A DNA stretch of 64,000 bases, from the NCBI RefSeq assembly GCF_000002425.4, contig NC_037269.1, positions 7,827,067-7,891,066 on the forward strand, given 5' to 3'. Within the stretch, counting starts at the first letter, position 1; the number at the start of each line of letters is the position of its first letter. This document shows, in pieces, positions 38,951-51,700 of this stretch. The notes below the pieces were generated by a model. That model was given only the letters and a program-made list of their open reading frames with translations, had not been told where the DNA came from and searched no databases. Both the position numbers and the translations under genes were made by a program. This DNA is from Physcomitrium patens. Its lineage: Eukaryota > Streptophyta > Bryopsida > Funariales > Funariaceae.

Positions 38951-40084
38951 TTTTAAAAGAGCCTCTAACAATCTTTCATAAGGATGTGTCAAGACTTAAA
39001 AAAAATACACTTACATAGATACAAATTGGCGACTTACTTTGCTCGACCGGTCTGGACTGCACAAGTTTTGGTTTGGACAATTTCAAACTAGGCAAGTTAT
39101 GTTAACAATGTTAGATAGATGAGGTCTGGAGTGCCAAAATTAGAACACAAAAAAATTAATTAGGACAACAAAGCAAGGCAATGCAAGAAGTGATCTTGGC
39201 TAAAATATATATATTGCTTAAGGGAGGAGAGGGAAGGAAAAGGGTTGTACTTACTAAGAAGTTGGAATTAGGAGATCAGGTAGCAATTTAGATCAAAGTC
39301 ATATAAAAGATTGGATTGTTATTTAATTTTATAGGACAAGTGAAAGGCTTCAAGAAAAGAAGGCAAGGATTGCGACATGAAGAGGTTTTTGGTCATAAAA
39401 TATAGGAATAGATATAGATTAATAGAGAGAGTTGCCAATCAAAAAAAGGAGAGAGTATAGATTCTAGAGGAAGTTGAGTTGATTGAAAGAGATGCAATGG
39501 CTATGTTGCACTAGATTGGTATTGACAGATTTAAGCTACACAAGTATTTTAGAAGAGGTAGTGAAGTGAAGGCATTTCTACCAGAGTAGATCAAAGCAAT
39601 GGTATTTTAGGGATGTAGAGATAGTTTGGTAGCAATGACGATAGGACTTGGCTTAGAAGTTGACAACCATAGTAAATCAACCATAATTTGCTAGGTTGTT
39701 GTGAAGTAGTAGTTGATTTTCTATAGTAGTTAGACAATAAATTTTAAAGAGTTCTTATGCATATTTTTATTATACATATTTATGCATAATAATAGATAAT
39801 TGTGATTAATATTTTAATATGGTTATTTTTTTGCTGAAGAATGTGATGCATATAAAAACTTTCATAAGCTGATTATTGCATAGTTTAAATAAATAATTAA
39901 TTAAATAAAATAAATATATATAAAATAAGTAATTAAATAAAATAATAAATATTTTATAAAATAAAATAATAAATATTTTATAAAATAAAATAATAAATAT
40001 TTTATAAAATAAAATAATAGATAAATAATAGTTAAGATAGAGAAGATATCTAACCTTACATGACTGAAGTTATTCTTCCAAACT
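38951..40084. other. Unexplained insert of about 1.1 kb in the B3 LTR
   Basis: This stretch separates two segments of the B3 LTR. On the plus strand from about 39,377 to 39,690 one reading frame stays protein-like, with blocks such as ERDAMAMLH, IGIDRFKLHKYFRRGSEV and GLGLEVDNHSKSTI, but it is broken several times. Upstream, about 39,150-39,370 also looks coding-like in another frame. I recognise no family. The right third is A/T-rich and includes a 24-bp tandem repeat. It could be a non-autonomous DNA element or a scrap of an unfamiliar retroelement. Confidence 0.5.
39941..40020. repeat. 24-bp tandem repeat, about 3.3 copies
   Basis: The unit aataataaatattttataaaata recurs at 39,941, 39,965 and 39,989, with a partial copy from 40,013. 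The copies are essentially perfect, so the expansion is recent compared with the decayed surroundings. Confidence 0.85.
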
Positions 40085-41077
40085 ATCAAAATACAATTAA
40101 GGTGGATTGATTTTATTGACATCTATTAATTAATTATAAATATATATAAAGTCAAAAAAATATTTATAAAGCTTTTAAGAAGTATTTTTAGAAGATATTA
40201 TAAAATTAATCTATTTTAATTATTTCTATTTAATCATATAAATAATTATTGGAATAAATATAGTAATTTAAAAAATTATTTTAATATTGACATATTTTAG
40301 AAAGAATGGTGTATTAAAGATGAATTTTAGTAAATAATGATACGTAATTTATATAGCAAATAAAGTACTCTTTTATAGCTACTAAATAAATCTAAGTTGA
40401 AAAGAATCCATTAAGTAATTGTAGAGCTATGATCAATCTAATTTTTTTGAATGTGGTATCCAATTACATATCAGTACTTTGAAGAACATCTTTTGGCCTT
40501 GATAACTACTTTCAACCTCCTAAGGATACTTTCTATTAAATTTTGGTATAAAACTACTTTAATATTATTTTATTTTGCAGCTATTCTTTTTCATAATTTT
40601 TAGACTTCTTTTGATTTTAACTTCCATGTATTGAATTGGTGTTTGAAGTGCTTCCAAAGATATTCAATGGAATTAAGATCAAGAGGCTAAGTAAGCTAAT
40701 CCATTACTTTAATTCCATGATAATCAAATTACTTCTATGCTAGTTTTGAACTATGGTTGTAATTATTATCTTGTTGAAAAATCACTTCCTCCTAAAAATT
40801 CCAAATTCTTTACTGCAAAGAAGCACGTTTTTTTCAAGAATTTCTACAAATTGCTTGACATCCATCCTTCCTTTAACCTCTATCATCTTTCAATCCATTC
40901 CATTCCATACAACCTCATATCATTATATTTCTATTTCCATGCTTAGCTGTTTCTTAGAACTTCTTGTCAAGGAAGAACTGACCCTTTTATTTTTATACCC
41001 ACTTTTTGCTATTTGATCCAAATCTATTAATTTATGTCTCATGTGACTAAATAGCCTTCTTTTAATTCTCTTAAAAT

Positions 41078-41556
41078 AGGACTAGTCTATCTCAAAATCC
41101 TAAGTTCCTTCTAATCCATAACAACATAAAGCCTCATCACAAAATAAAATAAAATAGACATGAACAAAATTGAATGGAAATAAATAAAATAGGACATAAA
41201 AGAAAAAATTGAATAAATAGAAACAAAACTGAACAGAACTGAACAAAAAGATGTTTAACCAAATCTTACTAAGAGAAAGGATCTAAAGCAAAACTTAACC
41301 AAATGTCCCAAAAGGCCTTGGCTAATCGTATTTATACATTATTCTATTACTCTGGACTTTCAAGAATGTTTGTAGGTGGTAGGCTCTACTTAGATAATTA
41401 TCCAAAGACTTTTTTAAAAGATTCTATAATAGTTTCTACCTAATCCACTATTCTTATCTCAATTCTAGAGACTTCTATAGTTCTAACTATCTATCTCTAT
41501 ATAAATATCTTATCTATATCCTATTATAGTTAATTCTCTTCTATTAATGTAGAACA
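41078..41556 (-). repeat. 3' LTR of C2
   Basis: An LTR of about 480 bp starts, on the minus strand, TGTTCTACATTAATAG after a purine-rich tract (AAAGTGAAACAAGGA). It matches 47,353-47,862 and the 29,094-29,340 piece of C1. Confidence 0.75.
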
Positions 41557-42668
41557 TCCTTGTTTCACTTTCAATGATATCTCTAAATTATCTCTTAGCA
41601 ATATGTGAGGTTTTGTACAAGTTTTTATATTATATCATGAATGGGATAACCTTTCCAAAGAACTTTGTACTATAGTTGTAGATGTCCACTACCACGGTAA
41701 AGATAGCGATACTCTAAAATATTATTGACTTCATATTCTTATTGGTCATTAACTACAACTACTGATGGTGGTGGTTGATGTCCATCTACAAAGCGCTTTG
41801 GCTTGGTATAAAATTCTTATAATTATAAAACATAAAAGATTGGATGGTTTCAAATATGTGGTAGAAGCTCAAGGCAATATATAACATCAAAAATCACTGA
41901 AAAAATATAGAAAGGTCCAAGCCACTGAAGTGCTAATTTATAGATTTGGATTGATGTAACAAGTGGCAAGTTGGCGTGAGAGAGTAACACCTTATCACTA
42001 TCCTAAAAGGTCTTGTATTGCCAGTGGTTATCCGTATATTGATTCTGTCAATTTTGTATAGTAAATAGGCAATGCAGTGCCTCTTATAAGGCCATTGTAA
42101 GCCATTGTATAAATTCCTCCATTATTAGGTTGTTGATATAATCGGATATTGATTGATATTAAGAAAAAATGGTTAATGATTAGTACTTTCTTGAATACTA
42201 TCATTGTAAGTAAATTCCAAGAGTGTCAACTATTCATCTCAATTATTATGATGAACTACTACAAATGTCCACAATATATCCTCTAAGGTCCAATTTGCTC
42301 ACTTTGTTTGTCCAATTGTTTGAAGATGGAAGGCTATAAACATAATAAATTATATACCTAGTAGCTACAATAAGGCTTACTAAAGACTTCTTGTGAAGCA
42401 TGGATCTTGATCTGAAATAATGATATGAGGTAATCTATGGTGACAAAAGACCATATCAAAGAAGAGTCATGCAAGTATTGAGGCATGAATATCTGAGTGC
42501 ACCTTAGCCAAATGAAGTTTCTTTGAGAATTGATCCATAAAGACGACAATTGTAGTATAATTATGAGGCATCTAATGCAAAAACATAGCAAGATCCATAG
42601 TCACATACTTTCAATATGTAGTACCTAGCGGAATTGGCTGTAATAATTCAAGAGATGTTGCATTATGT

Positions 42669-43916
42669 TGTCATATTGTAATTGCTTATAATATATAAAA
42701 ACTAATTAAAGTATATATTATGTTTGTAAGTCTTGATGTGGATTAGAATGGTTAATAAGTAAATTAAAAGAGATTTGATATAAGAAAATTTATTTGAAGG
42801 TTTATCTATTTTGATTATAGTGTTTGTATTATGTAGGATTTAGATATTTAGTATAAAACTTAAGAGAAGATTGGAGTATAAAGATGAAAGTTTAAACCAA
42901 TTGGAGGCTTATTAGGAAGGATGAAAGCAAGATATGCTTGAATGAAGACAAGGAGAGAAGATTTTCATACCTATTAGTTGAATATGATGCCCAATGGACT
43001 TCAAGGAGGCTGCCCAAGGCCATATTAGGAATTAGGGTTTTTCTTTTGAGGTTATTTGAGCTTTGGAGATAAGACTCAGCAAGTTTAGGTTTTTGGATAT
43101 GGTTTGAGTGCAAATTTTGTGTCATTTGGAATTTTTATGAAGGAGTTATAGGCGCTCAAAGTAAAGGTCTCAATTTCATACCTACTATCACTCTTCAAGG
43201 CATAACATATGCTTACAAAGAGCAACAAAAGATTGGCTACTAGGATTGGAGAGAAGACTTTTTTTATTATACTTTTCATATATTTTTTGATGAATTATAA
43301 GTCTAAATGAAGGAATTATAGGACATTGAAGACAGTACATAAAATTCAAAGTTAATAAGTGAGTCATTTTGTTGATAGTAATGGTTGGAACTATATCTTG
43401 AATTTTTAGACAAATTTTTGGCTCAAAATTTTTATAAGTGTATGTTATTAGGTTAAGAAGCTATAAATCAAAATTTTATGGTATTTGAGTACTTAATTTG
43501 TGAAATATGAAGAAAATTACATATAGGTGTATGTAAATAAGGATTTGAAGCTACTATTAGGATTTGGCGATATTTGAAGATCCGTAATAAATTTATAGTT
43601 GAAATTTGTTTAAATAATTTTTGAAAGTATATCGATACTTCATGTAAAATTATAATTTGTTTAGACTATCCAATCGTGAAATATGAACTAATGAAGTTCA
43701 AGAAAAAAATTTCATAAGGATATATAAGATTTTAAAATATTTTATCATATATTTGGATGTTTCTTTATACTTAGGCTTATATATTGATGAAATTTTCCTA
43801 AAAGAAAAAAATATTATATACATAAACTTGGAAATTTTATATCTTAGACTTGATTGAGCATTTAGTTGTAACCAAAAGTCCAATGCTTTCATGAGGCAAA
43901 CTCTCTCTATTCTGAC
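42669..43916 (-). repeat. E3: solo-LTR-like repeat inside C2
   Basis: A copy of about 1.25 kb of repeat E on the minus strand has TGTCAGAATAGAGAG and ATATGACA tips. It splits the integrase region of C2. Flanks share tatg on both sides, an approximate target duplication. It is strongly AT-shifted compared with E1. Confidence 0.75.
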
Positions 43917-46900
43917 AGTATGCTTCATATCATTGACATGATTCATAGGAGCGTACAAAGGCTCAAACATCATGATCTAAACTTGTCTAAAATCATGTCT
44001 TTGATATCTATTCTAGACTCTTCTCTCATCCTAGATGTCCTGATATTGAAATATCATACCTTTCTTAAAGTATGCGCATCCAAAGTATAGCATTGTTGGA
44101 TACATAAATCTCCTTCTTGAAATAGAGCAAGCCATCACTAAAAGTGTAATTTTGATATTATATATCACCCATCTTTATTTGATTGCTAACCATCTTAAAT
44201 GAAATATCTCAATGTATAGCTTCTTTCCATTATGCCTCTTTTGTTAGATTTGAAATGTTAATACTAATGGTAGCAACTTTTGCCTTATTTCTCAATTTGT
44301 CCTTCAAATTTGGTCTCCATAATAAGTTGTCTAGTATAATATATTATCACCCTTGCTTATATTTAAGCTAGATATGAAAAAGCTGTAACTATTATTTTCA
44401 ACGATGATCTTGTGATTTCATATTTTCTAGATGCAAATCATATGGTAAGGATCAATGGTCAATCCAAACAATCGCTAGCTTTTCCAATAGATAGTATTGC
44501 CACATCTTTGTCACATGTACAATTGTAAATTGCTCTCAATTATATGTAGAGTAATTGCGCTTTATCTTTTTGAGCTTGCATGATTTATATACCATAGGTT
44601 GAAGGCCCCTACCAAAGTCTTGTTAAAAGACTGATCTAATAGTAAAGTTGAAAGCATCAATGTCAAGCATACAAGAAATATTAGGATCATACAATTGTAA
44701 TATTGGAGGAGTAATGAGTGTCTCTTTCAACTTATCAAAGACATTTTGTTGCTCTAATTTCTATTCAAAAAGGGCATCTTTATTCAATTGGTTTATCAAT
44801 GAAGCAGAAATGTGAGAAAATTATCAAACAAAATGGCAATAATATGTAGCAAGACCTAAAAATGAGCAAACTTCAAAAGCATTGTTGGGAGTTGGCTAAT
44901 CTTTTATTACTTTTATCTTATCTTGCTCCATACACATGCCTTCAAAGCACACTACATGCTCCAAATAGGTGACTTTCAACTTCCAAAGTTCACATATTGA
45001 TTGCTTGTAATAGAAGTAATTATCTTGTAGTTGGTGCAATACTTCTCATAGGTGTTGCTCATGCTCTTCAAGGATTTTATAATATACAAGGATACCATGA
45101 ATGAAGGCAACTACATACTTGTCTAAAAGATCCCGAAATAATCTGTTCATATGTTCCATGAAAGAAGCTGGAGTATTGGTGAGGCAAAAGGATAAAACCA
45201 ACTATTTGAAATGTCCATAGCACATACAAAATGCCATCTTTTCTATATCTTCTCTTACAATAGGTATTTGCCAATAGTAGCTTCAAAGATCTAATTTACT
45301 ATAGATAATCACACCTTGAAGTTAGTCAAGTAGCTCATCCATGCATAGAAGTGGATATGTATTTTTAACAATCTGCTTATTGAGGCCTCAATAGTCAATG
45401 CAAAGGCAAAGTCTACCAACTTTCTTATGAGCAAAAAGTATAAGTGCTCTCTATGGTGATGTACTTTCTTAAATAAGGCCTTCTTCTAAAAATTCATCCA
45501 ATGTCTTCTACAATTCTTCAAGTTCTTTTGATGCTAGGTGATAAATTAGTTGACTTATTGATTTGGCTCCAAACAAGAGTTCTATTTGAAAGGAGGCATT
45601 TCAATCAAGAACCATGCGACTAAATAGGCTGGTTGAAAAGACATCTTGATATTTTCTTATGAGTTTTTAAATTTATTTATTCCTTTGGATGTCTTTCCTA
45701 CTATTGACACAAGATTTGTAACCACCATATATATTATTGTTCATGCTATATTTGTTTTTTTATAAAGGTCATCCCTATGAATAAGTCTTTACTGTCGATT
45801 ATCTTTTTTCCTCACTTGATGCAAAGGTGCAAAGAATCACCTTGCATCCTCCATCTTTAAAAGAGATTTTCCTTACTATCCGATCAACTTGCTTATTTTT
45901 CATCTTTAGCCATGGCATAGCAATGATAACATCATATCTTAGCTTTGTCACCTTGAATCTCTCTTAAGACGTAGGCGTTTATAAATCTCAAAATTTCTTC
46001 TTCACATGTCTCACTTAATATGTTCTCTAGGTCATCTGCAAGGTATATACTTCTTTCCTTGATTGCCTTAGTTTTAGTTCCAAACCGACGGACAATTTCA
46101 ATTGAGATGTAATTTTCTATAGAGCCACAATCTATAAGCACTCGACATAGTTGTCCTTTAGTCCCTTAGATGTACCAATTGATTTTTTTTATGGTTTTCC
46201 AAGGCTATACCATTTGTCTTTGAGAGACAGTAGTTACTCCTAGTATTGGCCCTCATTACCTTTATTGGAGAGCCCTGTTTTCCTACTCGGATTCATTATC
46301 AATTTAATAAGTTTTGAGACTATGAATCTACCTTGTCCTACTGGTGCTTGAATTTTGATGTTTTAAATAACCTCCAATTTAATGGCTTTACTTTCAATAA
46401 TAAAAACATAATCCTCTTTGTACCAATATTTGCCATCTTTGTAATAATAATGATTCTTGTAGGGCATCGATGTCCATTGGCATTGGTTATTGTGCCATAG
46501 TAATAGATAGTAAAATTAGCCTTTGTACCATAGGTTATGCTCCACAATATTTGAAATCCATAGCATCAACCCTCTCTGTAATCTCAATTGCTTCTTCAAA
46601 TGTTTGTAGATCTCTTAGTTCGATCTCTTATTGGACCCAAAGTTTCAAACCTTGTAGGAATCAATCCATCATCACTGCCTCCAAAATATTATCAATTTGG
46701 AGACATATGGACTTGAATTAAGAGACATAATCTTATATCAACCTAGCTTTTGTAAGATTTGTAAGATTACATGTTATCTTCTCTACATTGATAGGCCAAA
46801 ATTGATTCTCAAACTTGGCCTTAAACTCTTCTCAGTCACAAAATCTACCTTGTGCTCTATAGCTTTGAACTCGATGTTGCCACCAAATGGCTGCCACATC

Positions 46901-47352
46901 TCTCAAATAGCTGGTTGCATATATAATTTCTTTAGTGGTATTTGTCCTAGATAGTTAGAGGTATTGTTGCATATTGAAGAGTCGTTGATATACATCTTGT
47001 TGTCTTAAAGTTTTAGAGTATGTACTAGATTTATTCTATTTCAATCTAATAGATGTCGACTCTCTTATCCTCGAGGCTTCTATTTGTCCTTGCAAAGTAG
47101 CTATTTAGTCTAAGAGGTCTTGTATTTGAGTCTCTATCTAAGATTACTCTGCCATATCTATCGTACTATAATTTCTCCACTGAACTCTACTATTATAAAG
47201 CCTTTTCACCTCTCAATTGATTTTTTAAGAATAGCTTGAAGTAGCCTCAATACAATATCCAATATAATGATAGCAACTGACCTTAAATAAGATGGTGACT
47301 ATTGACATACTATCAAAAGTGAATAGTCTAACACTTGCTTTGATATCAACAA

Positions 47353-47862
47353 AACATGACTAGTCTATGTCAAAAATCCAAGATCCTTCTAATCGACAAC
47401 AACATAAAGACTCATCACAAAATAAGACAAAATAGACTTGAATAAAATTGAACAGAATTAAATAGAATATGACATGAAAGATAAAATTGAGCAAATAGAA
47501 ATTGAATAAAATAGAAGTAAATAGAAAGATGTAAAACCAAATTTTACTAAGAGAAAGGATCTAAAGCCATACTCAATTAGATGCCTCAAAAGGCCTTAGC
47601 TAGTCCTATTTATACCTTGTTCTACCACCCTAGACTTTCTAGAATATTTGTAGGTAGTAGATTCTACTTAGATAATTATCTTAAATTCTTTTTCTAGTAG
47701 ACCCCACCTAGATAACCACCCTAAATTCTTTCTAGAATATTTTATAATGGATTCTACTTGGTCTACTAACCTAACTTCAATTCTAGAAATGTCCATGGTT
47801 CTAACTATCTATTCATATACAAATATCTTATCTATATCTTATTATACTTCTATATTCCATTT
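47353..47862 (-). repeat. 5' LTR of C2
   Basis: An LTR of about 510 bp, the partner of 41,078-41,556. It shares blocks such as gactagtctat, cctcatcacaaaataa, tactaagagaaaggatct and ggccttagctagtcc-like stretches. The outer edge is approximate because the first bases have diverged. Confidence 0.72.
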
Positions 47863-50800
47863 CTTATATTTCAGAGCAAAATCTGATCATTATTTTTTAT
47901 AGCAGATAAATAGTAGTGGTTTTTTTTCTCTTCACAATGGCTTTCATATTCCATTTTTTGAGAACATTTTAAATGGTTTGGATTGACACAAGATTACTGA
48001 TAATATTATTATAGTTTTTAGTAACTTCAACAATATTTTTAGCCTTCCCATTGTTGATTTGGCAAATGATTGTCTTTTCATCTATTACAATGAATTTCTT
48101 TAGTCTACCTAATTTAAGGTTCTCTCTATTAAAATTGATCTTTTTTACTAGCTTAAAGATAGTAGCTTTATTACAGCCAAGTTTAGAAGCAATTTGGCCA
48201 TAAGATTTTTGAAATTGAAGAAAAACAAAGGTAATATTGTCTTAAAGAAAGTAGAAAATGGGTCTCATAATTGTTCAAACAATTGTTAAGGATATAAGAA
48301 TCTAACAAAGAAATATGTTAAGATTAAAGAAAAAAATAAGATTGATAGCAAAAGTGGTTCCAAAGATTCCTATTTATACTATAATGAAGGTTATAAAAGT
48401 CTATAGTACTTTCTATAGATGTTTTTAGAAGAATAAAGAAGCTTCTAAAAGCCTATGGAACTTTCTAAAAGATTATAGAAGATTCTACAAATATCTAAAA
48501 GGTGCTAAAAATTTACAAAAGATTTTAGAAGATTCTAAAATGAGATAATTTGGAATATGTTCGTACTAGAAATTGTGATTAAAAATAGTAATTTTATAAT
48601 TGTTATTAGATATTAATGATATTATTAGATTAGTATTAATATTATCATAATAAATTTGATGATGATAGAATGCTATAATATTAAATAATTTATAGAATCC
48701 AAAAATTAGACACCACACCTAAAAAATTATTTTAACACTACTTTAAATTAGATTGGTCATAGCTATGCAATTACCTAATAGATTCTTTTCAACCTCGGTT
48801 CATTTGGTAGTTGTAAAGAAGTACTTTATTTGCTATATAAACCACGTGTCATTATTTAATATAATTCATATATAATACACCATTCTTTCTAAAATATATC
48901 AATATTGAAATAATTTTTTGAATCATTGTATATATATGTTTGTAATATTATCTTCTTTTAGGAAGAAGTTCCATGAAAAGTAGACATCATACATTGAAAA
49001 AATCTAAGATACAACAAATTGTGTTTGCTACATATTTTGATCTTTATTCTCTTTGAAGATAGTTGATAGGTCCTCTCAACTATCAATAGTATTTTATATC
49101 ATAGCAAAAAGACTACCATATTATTTAACTGTTGCTGAGGCCTTTATAACTCTTTTCAAATAAAACATTTGAAATACTGTAAAAAATTATTTTTATCTGT
49201 AATAAAATCACCAATCATTGAGAATATCTTCCAAGGTTGTGATACTAAACACATTATATCTTGCCATCTATTTAAGAAAGGATATATTATTCTTGAGGAT
49301 TTTTATCTTGATTATGTTGTCTTGAAAGTTGTCACAATTGTAGTGTCTTGTCCAATGAATCAACAAACAATTGCTTTTGAGTTGAATTTGTTGGTTGTTG
49401 ATTCTCTATCTATTAAGTACTACAAATACACAAAAGCTACAAACAAAAATAGAAGGTACAATGCTATCTTCTCTAAATCTTATTTCTATAATAGTAAAGA
49501 TTTATTATTCTTCATCTTGGTTTTACTAGATGTTGTTGATAAAAAGCCTCAACCTTCTCTACTATATTTACAAGATTCTTTGTTGCCTTCTAAATGTATT
49601 CACTAATATTATATTTGCATCAATGAATAAGGTATTCTAATCTATTTTGGGGTCACCTTAAATATAAGACTTTTTTCACCTTGAATCCTTAATTATTATC
49701 TACTTCTAAAGAAAGAAGTGGCATTTGTCTTCTTTCCAAGATATTGACTATGTTATATGATTTAAGAAGATATATGTAGAATATGGGATGGATCCTCATA
49801 AATTCTAATAGATATAATCAATTAGCAACATAATTGACTTATTTAAAAATAAAAATAAAAATCTAATCTTACAATAATTTAATTTGTTACAAGGATGAGT
49901 AGTCTTGATATTAGAACAAAATAACCATACCTTGTCACCTACATTGAATTTTAGTTGTTCTTTGCAATAAGTATATGTATTGATCTTTTGTTATTCTAAA
50001 GCTTCTATTAACTATGCCTTCATTGTTGCATGTAGTATTGACAAACGATTTGCCAAATCTTTTGCTATAAGATTATCAACTTTTAAAAAGTTAAAAGTAT
50101 CAAGTTATGGATGATAATCATAATTTCCAAATAAAGGTATTTATTGAATAGAAGAATGTATCTTTTTATTATATATAAACTTTGTCAATGACAAAAGAAT
50201 TATTCAATCATCTTAATGAGAGTTGATATTATACCTCAAATATTATTTCAGAACTTCATTCATTAATTTTTTTTATCCATCAATTTGAGAATAAAAAACT
50301 AAAAAAAGCTTCTTATCTATTTTTAAAATCCTAAAAATAATTCTTTAAAATCTTGATACAAATTGAGTCCTTCTATTTAATATAATATCCTTGAATAATC
50401 TATTATAGCAATAAATATTGTCAAAAAAAACTTAGCTATTTCTTCACCTATGATAGATTTTGTACATAATACAAAATGTGCCATTTTAGTAAAATAATCT
50501 ACTATCTCAAATATAGATTCATACAAATCTGAGACTAAAAGATCTATGATAAAATCCATAGAAATAGAAGATCGTTTTTGTTCCAAAATAAGTATTGATT
50601 GAAGAAATCAATAAAATTTATGACAAAGAGTTTTAGATTTTGAACAAATATTACATGATTATACAAAATCTTTGATTGCCTTTTACATTTGAAGTCACAA
50701 AAAATCTCTAGAAATTAGCTCCAAAGTCTTATTGTATCCAAATTATCTAATTACTGAAAAATCATGATGAGCTTGAAGAATATGTAATTGTGCTTTTCTT

Positions 50801-51700
50801 TTTGGAATGTATAATTGTCTCTCAAAATATAGTAGATTATTCTTGAATTCAAATTTAGAAGATTCATTAAAACTTAAAAGAATTATTTTTAATATCATGA
50901 AAAAAAAGAATTGAAGGACATACTTAATTAAACTTTCTTCATAAAGATTGAATCAATAGTCAATGTTGATTTTATTGCTCAAAAATGAAAATGCTCTAAT
51001 TTTAAGAAAATTATTTTTTATTGATCAAAAGATGCATCTTCTAACATAATTGGAAAATTCCAAAAAACATTATACATCTTTGATTGTTTTTGAAATCTTT
51101 CAAGTCATGATAATTTGCACCTTTTTAAGATCTATCATAAACCATTGCTTGAAATAATGTATCTTAAAAAGTCAACTTGAGTAGTGTGAAATATAATTTT
51201 TTTTATTTTGGCATATTATCTTGCATCTCTTAGTTTTTTAACATATAATGAATATAAACTTCATATCTTTTTGTGTTGTTAAAATAAATTAGGTTGTCAT
51301 TTAAATAACAAATGATAAAATTATCAAGAAATTCATGAAAGATATCATTCATTAGATGTTGAAAAGCAATTGATACAGTTGTGAGTCCAAAAGGCATGAC
51401 ATTATATTTAAAATGCCCATACTTAGTTTGAAATACAGTTCTTCATTCATTTCATTTCTTAATATGAACTATTTGTATGCTTCTTGTAGATCTATTTTGT
51501 ATATAGTTTTCTTGATTCAACTAATCAAGAAGTCTTAAAATCAAAGGTAGAAAATACCTATTTTTAATGGTAATCTTATTGAGTCTTTGATAGTCTATAC
51601 ACATCTGCAAAGTTTTGTTATCAAGAAAGTAAGCCTTTTCAAGAGAACATGAGATCCTTAATTATAAGTAGATTATAAGAAGCATAATGTTGTCCAAATG

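Larger units (their letters stand above)
41078..47862 (-). mobile_element. C2: chromodomain Ty3/gypsy, full span, nested in Tc1
   Basis: On the minus strand: 5' LTR (about 47,353-47,862), a primer site resembling the initiator-tRNA-Met type (TTGATATCAAAGC, near 47,335), gag (about 47,250-46,180), protease (about 46,140-45,930, IDCGSIENYIS), RT (about 45,700-45,000), RNase H (about 44,900-44,560), integrase (about 44,400-42,230, split by E3), chromodomain (about 41,730-41,630) and 3' LTR (41,078-41,556). It is homologous to C1. It is heavily broken (dozens of changes), and the LTRs are clearly more diverged than those of B or copia. It lies between the two halves of the Tc1 transposase. Confidence 0.82.
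40261..48928 (-). mobile_element. Tc1-type (DD34E) DNA transposon, interrupted by C2
   Basis: The outer tips are inverted repeats of about 200 bp (40,261-40,470 and about 48,700-48,928), flanked by TA on both sides. The tips TAGTAATTTA and CAATGATTCA differ from a Tc1-like CAGT start by single transitions. The transposase lies on the minus strand in two pieces: an N-terminal helix-turn-helix (about 48,290-47,870, KSYGQIASKLGCNKATIF) and a C-terminal catalytic part (about 41,070-40,560, FQQDNNYNHSSK and LDLNSIEYLW). The second D and the E are 34 residues apart, which defines DD34E. Four in-frame stops lie between these two catalytic residues, so it is dead. Without C2 it would be about 1.9 kb, a normal Tc1 size. 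It sits inside the B3 LTR. Confidence 0.85.
38640..51700 (-). mobile_element. B3: chromodomain Ty3/gypsy, minus strand, outer host of a nest
   Basis: The internal part runs on the minus strand from RT (about 51,640-51,150, VMPFGLT) through integrase (about 50,800-49,950, SMDFIIDL, FTKMAHFVLCTKSI), chromodomain (about 49,650-49,500) and accessory frame (about 49,410-48,985) to the start of the 3' LTR (about 48,953). That LTR is interrupted by the Tc1-type transposon, resumes at about 40,258-40,085, is interrupted again, and its later part matches 38,950-38,640. The LTR pieces align in order with 7,360-7,920. The element is heavily broken (dozens of changes); protease and gag are not recognisable. 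Confidence 0.7.

Noticed and set aside
39901-40122. Minus-strand frame with repeated YFIKYLLF units
   Set aside because: It is a translation of the 24-bp A/T tandem repeat, with no independent evidence of coding.
40737-41016. Two plus-strand frames of 69 and 87 residues
   Set aside because: They are antisense to the Tc1 transposase catalytic part.
49169-49606. Plus-strand frame of 145 residues
   Set aside because: It is antisense to the decayed B3 accessory frame and chromodomain; similar antisense frames appear opposite the B1 and B2 copies because the coding sequence is conserved.
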